Shown here one piece after another: positions 53,036 through 61,097 of a stretch of 64,000 nucleotides of DNA. The notes below the pieces were generated by a model. The model saw nothing but the letters and a program-made list of their open reading frames with translations. It was not told the origin of the DNA and searched no databases. Source of the DNA: Chitinophagales bacterium (GTDB lineage Bacteria; Bacteroidota; Bacteroidia; Chitinophagales; Chitinophagaceae). The position numbers were made by a program, and so were the translations under genes. Position 1 is the first letter of the stretch, and each line of letters starts with the position of its first letter. The stretch spans positions 1 through 64,000 of the forward strand of contig JAATFV010000253.1 of assembly GCA_015655015.1 (NCBI GenBank), read 5' to 3'.

Positions 53036-54232
53036 CTACAATTTCTCATACACTACAGCAGCGCCCTGCCCTACCCCTACACACATGGTTGCCAGCGCAT
53101 AACGGAGGTCCCTCCGCTGCATTTCATGAAGTAAGGTAGTGGAGATACGTACTCCGCTGCAGCCCAGGGGATGACCAATGGCGATCGACCCTCCATTGAC
53201 ATTCACTTTCGCAGTGTCCAGGCCCAGTTCACGGATGCAGGCCAGCGCCTGCACGGCAAATGCCTCATTCAGCTCTACCAGGCCCAGATCCTCCACCTTC
53301 AGGCCGGCTCTTTTCAATGCCTTTTGGGTGGCAGATACAGGACCAATCCCCATAATGGACGGATCAACGCCGGCGATAGCCATACTAACGATCTTCGCAA
53401 TAGGTTTCAGCTGATATTTTTTCACCGCCTCTTCACTGGCCAGCAGCATGGCTGCTGCGCCATCATTAATACCAGCGGCATTGCCCGCCGTCACCGTACC
53501 ATCTTTCGCAAAAGCCGGTCTCAGGGCCGCCAGTTTCTCCGGGGAACTCTGCCTTGGCTGCTCATCCTTTTCAAAGTAGATCTTTTCTTCCTTGCCGCCC
53601 AGCACTTCTACAGGGGCGATCTCTTCCTTCCATTTCCCTGCTTCCAGGGCTGCAAAATATTTTTGTTGGGAGCACAGGCCGAATTCATCCTGTTCCTGCC
53701 GCCCTATCTTCCATTGTTTGGCCACATTTTCCGCCGTTTCCCCCATAGAATAAGGATGGTATAACTCCGCCATTTTTTTGTTGACGAACCTCCATCCGAT
53801 CGTAGAGTCGAATACTTCCGTATTGCGGCTGAACGCATGAGAGGACTTCCCCATGACATAGGGAGCGCGCGTCATGCTTTCCACACCTCCCGCAATATAG
53901 AGCTCCCCTTCTCCGCACATAATCGCTCTCGAAGCATCCATCACAGCCTGCAGTCCGGAAGCGCAGAGACGGTTCACCGTCGTTCCCGCCACAGTGACCG
54001 GCAGTCCCGCCAGCAGGGCCGCCATGCGCGCAACATTCCGGTTGTCTTCCCCGGCCTGGTTGGCATCTCCGGCGATCAGATCCTCGATAGCGGCGGGATC
54101 GATACCGGAGTTCCGCTGTAACAAGACCCTGACCACATGGGCCAACAGGTCATCCGGACGAATGGAACTGAGCCCTCCCCCGTATTTTCCAATGGGAGTA
54201 CGAATCGAATCAATGATATATGCTGTATTCAT
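53036..54232 (-). CDS. pcaF: Thiolase, 3-oxoadipyl-CoA/acetyl-CoA acyltransferase type
   Basis: A 398-aa thiolase. The start is the ATG at 54232 (MNTAYIIDSIRTPIGKYGGG). The nucleophile is Cys90 in NRLCASGLQAVMDASRA, the catalytic His lies in GGSIAIGHPLGCSGVRI, and the second Cys in ATMCVGVGQGAAVVYE. The stretches GDANQAGEDNRNVARMAALL and VFDSTIGWRFVN strongly resemble PcaF/PaaJ, which cleave 3-oxoadipyl-CoA to succinyl-CoA and acetyl-CoA. No other genes of aromatic catabolism are nearby, so a general beta-oxidation role cannot be excluded. Confidence 0.93.
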   Translation of the reverse strand: MNTAYIIDSIRTPIGKYGGGLSSIRPDDLLAHVVRVLLQRNSGIDPAAIEDLIAGDANQAGEDNRNVARMAALLAGLPVTVAGTTVNRLCASGLQAVMDASRAIMCGEGELYIAGGVESMTRAPYVMGKSSHAFSRNTEVFDSTIGWRFVNKKMAELYHPYSMGETAENVAKQWKIGRQEQDEFGLCSQQKYFAALEAGKWKEEIAPVEVLGGKEEKIYFEKDEQPRQSSPEKLAALRPAFAKDGTVTAGNAAGINDGAAAMLLASEEAVKKYQLKPIAKIVSMAIAGVDPSIMGIGPVSATQKALKRAGLKVEDLGLVELNEAFAVQALACIRELGLDTAKVNVNGGSIAIGHPLGCSGVRISTTLLHEMQRRDLRYALATMCVGVGQGAAVVYEKL

Positions 54233-54285
54233 ATGGTTAAAATATGTGAGATCTTTCGGTTTGAGGACGCAAATTAAGTGAAATA

Positions 54286-54298
54286 GTTGTAATACAAC
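54286..54298. promoter_or_regulatory. Palindrome GTTGTAATACAAC upstream of the thiolase gene
   Basis: A perfect 13-nt palindrome with 6-bp arms lies 54 bp upstream of the thiolase start. On the minus strand it overlaps a TTG, and a near-consensus TTAATTTG element lies 17 bases downstream, so it may be a repressor site over a promoter. The evidence is weak. Confidence 0.3.
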
Positions 54299-54319
54299 CA
54301 TAGTAAAACAGGGGCATTG

Positions 54320-54351
54320 TGACCATATCGTGCAAATGCACGATATGGTCA
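54320..54351. promoter_or_regulatory. 32-bp near-perfect palindrome upstream of dinD
   Basis: The 15-bp arm TGACCATATCGTGCA (54320-54334) and its exact complement (54337-54351) are separated by only AA. It lies in the spacer between the thiolase gene and dinD, about 200 bp before the dinD start. A related hairpin occurs within dinD itself (54742-54769). It could be an operator, a hairpin in a dinD leader, or a degraded piece of a dinD-like gene. Confidence 0.6.
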
Positions 54352-54551
54352 TAACACATCCAACCAGGCCATCGATATTGACCATCATAAATTCACGAAC
54401 CGGGTCTCCCACCTGCTCTACATATAAACAACTAACCGCCCCATTCTATTTCCTTCACATCCCAACTCCCCCTAATTGTGCAGAAAACTTTCTGAAATGA
54501 ACTGATTTTTCTCATACCTTGTTTAGCTCTAAAACTTTAAATAGTCCCTAT

Positions 54552-55409
54552 ATGAAAAAAGAAATCGTACAACAAACACACTCCGTCTTTGAACAAATTA
54601 AAAGAATTGATGAACAGGGAAACGAATCCTGGTCAGCCAGAGACATTGCCAAAACATTAGATTACCTGGAATTCCGCAATTTTAAGCCCGTAATAGACAA
54701 AGCCAAAGAAGCCTGTACCAATAGCGGCCAGGATATTCACAACCATTTCGTGCAACTCCACGAAATGGTCCAAATCGGCTCTGGAGCGACACGACAAATA
54801 GACGATGTAAAACTCTCCCGTTATGCCTGCTACCTGATCGTACAAAACGCCGACCCCACAAAAGAAGTAGTCGCACTAGGCCAAACCTATTTTGCCATAC
54901 AGACCCGATTACAGGAATTACAACAACTCGATGTCTACAAACAACTAAACACTGAAGAAGAGAAACGACTATTCTTACGCCTCGAAATGACAAGGCACAA
55001 TAAAAAACTCGCTAACGCCGCTAAAACCGCAGGCGTAATTACCTCAATTGACTATGCCATTTTCCAAAACCATGGCTATATGGGCTTGTATGGCGGCTTA
55101 GACGCAAAAGGTCTCCACAGAAAGAAAGCCCTTAAAAAAAATCAACACATCCTCGATCACATGGGCAGCACAGAATTAGCCGCCAATCTTTTCCGGGCTA
55201 CGCAAACAGAAGAAAAATTAAACCGGGAAAATGTAAAAGGAAAAAAAGAAGCAAATAAAACTCACTTTGAAGTTGGAACGAAGGTCCGGAAAACGATCAA
55301 AGAATTAGGAGGAACGATGCCGGAAAATTTGCCTGTCGCAGATAGCATCAAGAAACTGGAAACGAGAAAAACGGTTCAATTAAAGAAACCCATAAAGAAG
55401 AAAATATAA
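54552..55409 (+). CDS. dinD: DinD-type DNA-damage-inducible protein (Bro-N family)
   Basis: A 285-aa homolog of DinD, which in E. coli is SOS-induced and binds or inhibits RecA filaments. The N-terminal part shows FEQIKRIDEQGNESWSARDI and GATRQIDDVKLSRYACYLIV, the Bro-N/DinD core. QNADPTKEVVALGQTYFAIQ follows, and the C-terminus is lysine-rich. The ATG at 54552 is preferred; a TTG 11 codons upstream is possible. The gene is visibly more AT-rich than its neighbours (many AAA, AAT, ATT codons), which suggests acquisition. It faces the SRAP-dinB-dnaE2 operon across a shared terminator. A hairpin ACCATTTCGTG/CACGAAATGGT lies within the coding region. Confidence 0.9.
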   Translation: MKKEIVQQTHSVFEQIKRIDEQGNESWSARDIAKTLDYLEFRNFKPVIDKAKEACTNSGQDIHNHFVQLHEMVQIGSGATRQIDDVKLSRYACYLIVQNADPTKEVVALGQTYFAIQTRLQELQQLDVYKQLNTEEEKRLFLRLEMTRHNKKLANAAKTAGVITSIDYAIFQNHGYMGLYGGLDAKGLHRKKALKKNQHILDHMGSTELAANLFRATQTEEKLNRENVKGKKEANKTHFEVGTKVRKTIKELGGTMPENLPVADSIKKLETRKTVQLKKPIKKKI

Positions 55410-55420
55410 GAACTACTACT

Positions 55421-55462
55421 TAATCCCCGATCCGCAATTCGTGAATTGCGGATCGGGGATTA
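55421..55462. terminator. Bidirectional terminator between dinD and the SRAP gene
   Basis: A perfect 20-bp stem (55421-55440 with 55443-55462) with a 2-nt centre lies 11 bp after the dinD stop. Its right end contains the stop codon of the SRAP gene (TAA at 55460-55462). It can end transcription from both sides. The length and perfection of the stem are unusual. Confidence 0.7.
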
Positions 55463-56263
55463 ACCAAAAAGCTCCACCTGCCCGCCCCCGCCCCCATCCC
55501 CCAGCGGCGGCAAATTAAAATACTCAAAAAATTCCGTCTTAGGCTTACCATCCGGACGGGGAGTCCGGCCACGAATACTAAATACAGGCGTATAAACAAT
55601 CTCCTCAGAAGGCATCTCATAAGCCAGTATCTTCTCCATCTCCTCATCAGTAAGATCAGGTTTCAGCCATTCACGCTCCAGTTCCTCCGGCAGGAATAAA
55701 GGCATCCGGAAAGCATTATCCCCGCTATTGTGGATCTGCCGCATAACTTCATTGCCCGCCCTCGTGATCAGCGTGAACATACCCCGCATTTCACCTGTTT
55801 CGGGATCGGAAGGGATCCTGGTATTAAAATGATAGAGTCCGGGAATGCAAAATAACCGACGGCCCTTCAGCCGGATATGATAGGGTACTTTATTCTTCCA
55901 GCCCCTGACCTCCCGGTGTTCGTAGATACCCGTCACCGGGATCAGGCATCTCGCCTTTCGTATCCGGTGCCAGAAAGAGCGCGGGTCCCCCAATATCTTT
56001 TCACTGCGGGCATTGACCATGGACTTACGCATGGCCTTCACCTTCTCCGGAGTATCCATATATTCTGCAATAATCCCCCATTCAAAGTGCCGGCGGTGGT
56101 AATGATCCCCTTCCCGGGTGATCACCGGATAACGGTTATGACCTAACGCCATGAAATGCATGCCCATATCCGGATCAAAATTGATCTCATTATCATGGAC
56201 CAGTTCAGGAAAATAGTCGTCAATCAATTGTAGCGCAGAATAAAAAGCAATGTCCAGGCACAT
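55460..56263 (-). CDS. SOS-response-associated peptidase family protein (YedK/HMCES, SRAP)
   Basis: A 267-aa SRAP protein, which forms a covalent thiazolidine link to abasic sites in single-stranded DNA. The start is fixed at the ATG at 56263 because the catalytic cysteine must be residue 2 (MCLDIAFYS); an upstream TTG would hide it. The other active-site residues are visible: Asn84 in MVNARSEKI, Glu115 in TGIYEHREV and His178 in MRQIHNSG, with RMPLFLP after a short insertion. The C-terminus is Gly-rich (LGDGGGGGQVELFG). It is the last gene of the operon with dnaE2 and dinB, 2 bp behind the 165-aa unknown. Confidence 0.93.
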   Translation of the reverse strand: MCLDIAFYSALQLIDDYFPELVHDNEINFDPDMGMHFMALGHNRYPVITREGDHYHRRHFEWGIIAEYMDTPEKVKAMRKSMVNARSEKILGDPRSFWHRIRKARCLIPVTGIYEHREVRGWKNKVPYHIRLKGRRLFCIPGLYHFNTRIPSDPETGEMRGMFTLITRAGNEVMRQIHNSGDNAFRMPLFLPEELEREWLKPDLTDEEMEKILAYEMPSEEIVYTPVFSIRGRTPRPDGKPKTEFFEYFNLPPLGDGGGGGQVELFG

Positions 56264-56265
56264 AG

Positions 56266-56763
56266 TCAATATTTTTCAATGTCATCGAAGGGTATAATAT
56301 CTTCCTCCCCATCGTAACTAAATTTAATAAAAAGCTCCCCAAATTCCTCATAGAGACCAACCTGTATTTTTTCCTCTCCCCGGGTAGGACGCCAGTCTCC
56401 ATGATGGCGGCGGATATAGTGCCTCATCTTTTCCTCATAGATCGCCGGCGGCTTCCAGTCCACGCCTTTTTTAGCTGCATAGAAGACCTTATAACCAAAG
56501 GGCTGTCGGGCAGCAATGAAAAGTTTCTCCAGGTGTTCCGGGATAGCGGAATCATATAACCAGGCATGGACATCCCGCGGAATAGCGGCTATATGCTTCT
56601 CTGCATGTTCCTTTTCTGCTTCCGGATATGCCCGCAAAAGAAAAGCTGCCTTCAGCCGGGCATTCATTCCCCGGGCAAACGTCTGGCGTACAAAATACCG
56701 TTTGCCCCTGGCTACCTGGTCCTTAAGCAGGCCCTCGCTGAGAAGTGGAAATGGATTGTACAT
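56266..56763 (-). CDS. Unknown protein within the dnaE2-dinB-SRAP operon
   Basis: A 165-aa soluble protein with no recognised domain. It starts MYNPFPLLSEGLLKDQ, has a basic, Arg/Lys-rich N-terminal half (KRYFVRQTFARGMNARLKAA), a middle helix region, a Trp/His segment (MRHYIRRHHGDWRP), and a C-terminal beta-like segment ending in an acidic tail (EDIIPFDDIEKY). Its stop is 2 bp from the SRAP start and its start is 52 bp from the dinB stop, so it is surely co-transcribed. Being basic and embedded among lesion-bypass genes, it may bind DNA or a polymerase; that is inference only. It does not resemble ImuA, LexA or RecA. Confidence 0.8.
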   Translation of the reverse strand: MYNPFPLLSEGLLKDQVARGKRYFVRQTFARGMNARLKAAFLLRAYPEAEKEHAEKHIAAIPRDVHAWLYDSAIPEHLEKLFIAARQPFGYKVFYAAKKGVDWKPPAIYEEKMRHYIRRHHGDWRPTRGEEKIQVGLYEEFGELFIKFSYDGEEDIIPFDDIEKY

Positions 56764-56815
56764 GCCCCTGCAATTTACGCCTTTATCCCGCTTATCAAAT
56801 CCAGCCAGTCTCCGT

Positions 56816-57985
56816 TCACAAACTGCGGCCCCTCTTTACCCCCACCGCCCGCATCAGAAATTTCTCTCCATACCGTTTTTTTATACCATCGATAGACTGG
56901 TAAAGCCGCACCATCTCCTGCGTATCCTCATAAAGCCTGATCTGGTAATTCCCCGGTACCAATCGGGTGAAACGGATACCCAACAGCCTGACCAGGAGCC
57001 GCCGGTCATACAATTTATCGAATACCTCATTCGCTGTCAGCAACAGCAAGTGATCGGCATTCGTATAATCAACGCTCTTCTGCTTCACAACCGTATCAAA
57101 ATTAGAATAGCGCAGTTTCACTGTTACACAGCCGGTAAGCTTGTCCTGCTTACGGAGGTCAAAGGCGATGGATTCCGTCATACGCACCAGCTCAGCATGC
57201 AGAAAATCCATATCGATCGTGTCCACCTGGAAGGTCCGCTCGGTAGAAATAGACTTCTGTTCTTGATAGGGTATAACGGGAGATTCATCCAGACCATTCG
57301 CCTTGCGCCAGAGGTCAATACCATTCCTGCCCAGCAAGGTCTCCATCATCCCGATAGGAATGGCGGCCAGGACCCTCACCGTCTCTACCCCCCGGCGAAG
57401 CAGCTTAGCCGCTGTCTCCTGCCCGACGCCCGGAAGCCTGGATACCTTCAACGGAGCGAGGAAGTTCTTCTCCTCTCCAAACGGGATCTCTATCTGACCG
57501 TTGGGCTTGACCTCATTAGTAGCAACTTTACTGATCAGCTTATTGCTGGCAAGCCCATAGGATATGGGCAAACCGCTCTCTTTCAGCACTTTCTTTCTCA
57601 GGTCCGCCACAAAAAGGCTGCAGCCAAAAAATTTATCCATCCCTGTCATATCGATATAAAACTCATCAATAGATGCCTTTTCAAATACAGGCGTGCCTTC
57701 CTTTATGATCTCCGTGACCAGGTTCGAATACTTCGAATAGGACTCCATATCCCCCCTGATAATAAGGGCTTCGGGACAAAGACGGCGGGCCAGCCGGATA
57801 GGCATAGCGCTATGGACCCCAAACTTCCTCGCCTCATAGCTGCAGGCCGCCACGACTCCCCTATCCCCGGAGCCGCCCACAATAAGGGGTTTACCCTTCA
57901 GCCGGGAATCCTTCAGGCATTCCACAGACACGAAAAAAGCATCCAGGTCGAAATGGGCGATATGGCGATTGGGCCGTAACAACAT
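56816..57985 (-). CDS. dinB: Y-family DNA polymerase IV
   Basis: A 389-aa translesion polymerase. The catalytic residues are visible: Asp13 in HFDLDAFFVSVE and Asp107-Glu108 in SIDEFYIDMTG, together with AACSYEARKFGVHSAMP. A thumb helix-hairpin-helix (LPGVGQETAAKLLRRG) and a little-finger domain follow. The segment TQEMVRLYQSIDG could be a sliding-clamp contact but is not at the extreme C-terminus. The start lies 1 bp after the dnaE2 stop, so both are translated from one message. This could function as the ImuB-like partner of dnaE2, yet it keeps an intact active site, unlike ImuB. Confidence 0.94.
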   Translation of the reverse strand: MLLRPNRHIAHFDLDAFFVSVECLKDSRLKGKPLIVGGSGDRGVVAACSYEARKFGVHSAMPIRLARRLCPEALIIRGDMESYSKYSNLVTEIIKEGTPVFEKASIDEFYIDMTGMDKFFGCSLFVADLRKKVLKESGLPISYGLASNKLISKVATNEVKPNGQIEIPFGEEKNFLAPLKVSRLPGVGQETAAKLLRRGVETVRVLAAIPIGMMETLLGRNGIDLWRKANGLDESPVIPYQEQKSISTERTFQVDTIDMDFLHAELVRMTESIAFDLRKQDKLTGCVTVKLRYSNFDTVVKQKSVDYTNADHLLLLTANEVFDKLYDRRLLVRLLGIRFTRLVPGNYQIRLYEDTQEMVRLYQSIDGIKKRYGEKFLMRAVGVKRGRSL

Positions 57986-57986
57986 A

Positions 57987-60977
57987 TTATTTAAGCGCTG
58001 CCCCCCTCATTTTAATCCCTGCTTTCTCGATCCCCGTGACCTCGATACTATAAACCCCAAACTCTTCTACCACCTTCCCCCTGATGCGGTAAAATCCTGC
58101 CTGGGGTGAATGCAAAGCATGTATCTCCGGGAAATGCACCGTGTCGATCCAATCCTTATTACTATCAAGGAAAGTTCCAAAGCTCATAGTATCCCCTTTG
58201 ACGGTACGGACAGGCTTATGGGTGATATGATACCCCAGAACAGTGACGATCTTTCCAACATAATTGGCCAGCTCCCGGGCAGGCATATACCGGGAAGGAT
58301 CATCGTCCACCAGCTCAAAAGGATCCCGGATAGGGAAGCCAAGCAATTCGATTTCATCATATATATCGTCCAGGTCATACACGGGCAGGTCCGGCAAGCT
58401 CAGGTGCATGGTCGCTTCCTTAAACAAAGTTTGATGTGCCGGGGCCAGGGCCCTGTTCTTCTTTTGCAAAAAATCGCCCTCCCATAGGAGCTCTTTCTTA
58501 TTTTTTCCGGTGAACCGCAAAGCCCCGACCCGGATAAGGGTCTCCAGCGTTTCCGGTGTGATAGCCGTCCGCTCGATAAAGTCCGTCAGGTGCAGGTAAG
58601 GGCCGCCACGTTCCCGTTCTTCGAGGAACCTCTCTACCAGGCCCTGCTCCAATCCCTTCACATGAATAAAACCTGTATGAACATCCTCCCCATTTATATT
58701 CGTATAATAATCACTGTTATTGACACAAGGCGGATGAACCCTTGCGCCCGTCTTCATCAGCTCGTAGAAGTAAAGCTCCCGGCTATAGAAGCCGCCGAAG
58801 TTATTGATCACGGCAACGGCAAACTCCATAGGATAGTACGTCTTGAGGAAAAGGCTCTGGTAGCTCTCCACGGCATAGGAGGCACTATGAGCCTTGCAAA
58901 AGCTGTATTCGGCAAAACTTTCGATCTGTCGCCACACCTCCTCCGTTGTCTTCTCCGGATAGCCGAACCCCGCACAATTAGCAAAAAACCTTTCCTTCAG
59001 CTGCACCAGCTGCTTCTTACCCCGGTATTTTGAGCTGGTGGCCCGGCGAAGCAGATCCGCATCCGCCATATCCAGCCCGGCCCAGTAATGCGCCACCTTC
59101 AACACATCCTCCTGGTAGACCATCACCCCATAAGTCTCTTTCAGCAGCTCTTCCAGCTTCGGATGTAAATATTCGAATGCAGCGGGGTTGTGAAAACGAT
59201 AAATATACTGCTTCATCATGCCGCTGCTGCCTACACCCGGCCGGATAATGGAGCTGGCCGCCACCAGGGTCTGGTAATCATCACAACGCAGCTTTTGGAG
59301 CAGGTTGCGCATGGCGGGAGATTCGATATAGAAGCAACCGATAGTGTTCACGGTCCGGATCTGCTCCCTCACCCGCACATCCTTCTTGAACTGCCGGACC
59401 TGGTGAATATCGATATCGATCTGCTTATTTTGCTTAATCAGCTCCAGGCTCTCCCTGATATGTCCCAGACCACGCTGGCTCAGCACGTCCAGCTTAAACA
59501 ACCCGATATTCTCCGCAACGAACATATCGATCTGCATGGTCGGAAATCCTTTCGGAGGCATGTGCACGGCACAATACGTCTCCATCGGCTCCTCCGAGAT
59601 AAGGATGCCGCCCGGGTGAATGCTCAGATGGTCGGGAAAGTTCTGCAGCAGCTTACCATATTGAAGAATGATACGCTGGATCTTTCCTTCCTCCGTTTTA
59701 TTCATGAAGTTCTCATTCCGCCCCCCCGCATTGTAATAGCCTTTTTCAGCAAGCTGCCCGATCTCGGCCTTCGGCAGGCCAAAGACCTTCCCCAGCTGCC
59801 GGATAATAGCATTGTACTGAAAAGTCGCGTACATACCCAATAGCGCCACATGCTGCCGCCCATATCGCTTGAACATATAATCGATCACTTCGTCCCGGTC
59901 CCTGTAACTGAAATCTATATCGAAATCCGGCGGACTGCTTCGCTGCGGATTGAGAAAGCGCTCGAAATAAAGATCCAGCTCGATAGGATCGACATCCGTG
60001 ATCTGCAGGCAATAGGCCACCAGGGAATTGGCGCCGCTCCCACGCCCCACATGATAAAACCCCCGGCTTTGGGCATAACGGATCATATCCAGCGTGATCA
60101 GGAAATAAGCATTGAATCCCAATTCATTGATGATCTTTAATTCCCTGCTCAATCTCTCCGCAGCCTTCTTATTACGCCCATAGCGGACCCGAAATCCATC
60201 CCGGGCCAGCTTTTCCAGCAGGATACGGTCATCTTCCCGGGTAGCGCTGAATACTTTCTTATTCTTGTCCTCTCCGAATGTCATCGAGACATGGCAGCTA
60301 TCGATCAGCTGATACGTATTAACGATGATCGAAGGATATTGCTTAAAAGCTTCCAGGATCTCCGCCGGCGGCACAAAATACTCCTGCGGACCTGCCTGCT
60401 CCTCCGGCGGAAGCTTGGACAAAAGAGTATTCTTATCAACGGACCGGAGCAGACGGTGCAGGTTATAATAAGTCTTATTTTGAAAAGTGACGGGCTGACG
60501 AACTACAAACTTCCCGCGGAAGGCAGCCACAGGGACCCTCACCAGCTTATTCACCTCTGCCGGCTGCACGCCGATGTACTCATTCAGCAGCAGCTCTTCA
60601 GGAGACTTCACCAGCAAAGGATAAATAACCGATCCATCTTCCGGATCTTCAAAAAAAGGAATGACCGTCGCCTTTTCCGGGAAGGACTTTTTCTCCAGCA
60701 AATGTTCAGACAGGAATCTGTTGATCCACCGGAAACCCTTATTGTTTTTCGCCAGCAGAATATAAAGCAGCCGGTGATCATTCCGGATCTCTGTGCCAAG
60801 GATAGGTTTTATACTTTGTTGCTGGCAGCATTGCAGAAAGTCCCAGGCATCGGCAGTGGAGTTGATATTGGTTAAAGCCAGGGCCGTGGCGCCTGCTTCC
60901 ACTCCCGCGCTGACCAGCTCTTCCGTTGCAAAAGTGCCGTAATGCAGGCTGAAATATGTCTTACAATTGATGTACAT
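57987..60977 (-). CDS. dnaE2: Error-prone DNA polymerase III alpha subunit (DnaE2 type)
   Basis: A 996-aa C-family polymerase, shorter than replicative DnaE (about 1160). The N-terminal PHP domain begins MYINCKTYFSLHYGTFATEE and lacks the His residues of the usual HxH metal site, so the PHP domain is probably inactive. The polymerase core has the Asp-x-Asp motif in PPDFDIDFSYRDRDE near residue 350 and HVGRGSGANSLVAYCL before it. A helix-hairpin-helix region (IERTAITPETLETLIRVGAL) and a C-terminal OB domain (GKIVTVLGYHITHKPVRTVK) follow. The coupled dinB and SRAP genes point to lesion bypass. Confidence 0.92.
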   Translation of the reverse strand: MYINCKTYFSLHYGTFATEELVSAGVEAGATALALTNINSTADAWDFLQCCQQQSIKPILGTEIRNDHRLLYILLAKNNKGFRWINRFLSEHLLEKKSFPEKATVIPFFEDPEDGSVIYPLLVKSPEELLLNEYIGVQPAEVNKLVRVPVAAFRGKFVVRQPVTFQNKTYYNLHRLLRSVDKNTLLSKLPPEEQAGPQEYFVPPAEILEAFKQYPSIIVNTYQLIDSCHVSMTFGEDKNKKVFSATREDDRILLEKLARDGFRVRYGRNKKAAERLSRELKIINELGFNAYFLITLDMIRYAQSRGFYHVGRGSGANSLVAYCLQITDVDPIELDLYFERFLNPQRSSPPDFDIDFSYRDRDEVIDYMFKRYGRQHVALLGMYATFQYNAIIRQLGKVFGLPKAEIGQLAEKGYYNAGGRNENFMNKTEEGKIQRIILQYGKLLQNFPDHLSIHPGGILISEEPMETYCAVHMPPKGFPTMQIDMFVAENIGLFKLDVLSQRGLGHIRESLELIKQNKQIDIDIHQVRQFKKDVRVREQIRTVNTIGCFYIESPAMRNLLQKLRCDDYQTLVAASSIIRPGVGSSGMMKQYIYRFHNPAAFEYLHPKLEELLKETYGVMVYQEDVLKVAHYWAGLDMADADLLRRATSSKYRGKKQLVQLKERFFANCAGFGYPEKTTEEVWRQIESFAEYSFCKAHSASYAVESYQSLFLKTYYPMEFAVAVINNFGGFYSRELYFYELMKTGARVHPPCVNNSDYYTNINGEDVHTGFIHVKGLEQGLVERFLEERERGGPYLHLTDFIERTAITPETLETLIRVGALRFTGKNKKELLWEGDFLQKKNRALAPAHQTLFKEATMHLSLPDLPVYDLDDIYDEIELLGFPIRDPFELVDDDPSRYMPARELANYVGKIVTVLGYHITHKPVRTVKGDTMSFGTFLDSNKDWIDTVHFPEIHALHSPQAGFYRIRGKVVEEFGVYSIEVTGIEKAGIKMRGAALK

Positions 60978-61000
60978 GTTTTCTCTTGAATGAATGCTGC

Positions 61001-61014
61001 GTAATTATAATTAC
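61001..61014. promoter_or_regulatory. 14-bp perfect palindrome GTAATTATAATTAC upstream of dnaE2
   Basis: The palindrome lies 24 bp upstream of the dnaE2 start and is a candidate operator for the damage operon. The base composition is AT-rich, so chance occurrence is possible; I found no second copy before dinD. Confidence 0.35.
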
Positions 61015-61038
61015 TAATTTTTTTAGCAATTCTTTCCT

Positions 61039-61079
61039 AAAAAAAACCATCAAATTCCTGCTACTAAAAATTTGATGGT
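61039..61079 (-). terminator. Rho-independent terminator after the 99-aa gene
   Basis: Read on the minus strand, AATTTGATGGT-complement arms of 11 bp (61046-61056 and 61069-61079) enclose a 12-nt loop and are followed by eight T residues. It lies 18 bp after the stop of the 99-aa gene and separates it from the dnaE2 operon. Confidence 0.8.
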
Positions 61080-61097
61080 GATAAATAGCCTAACCTA

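Noticed and set aside
53036..54412. Thiolase with 60 extra N-terminal residues
   Set aside because: The upstream extension is Cys-rich noise from the spacer and palindrome; the thiolase fold starts at MNTAYIIDSIRTP.
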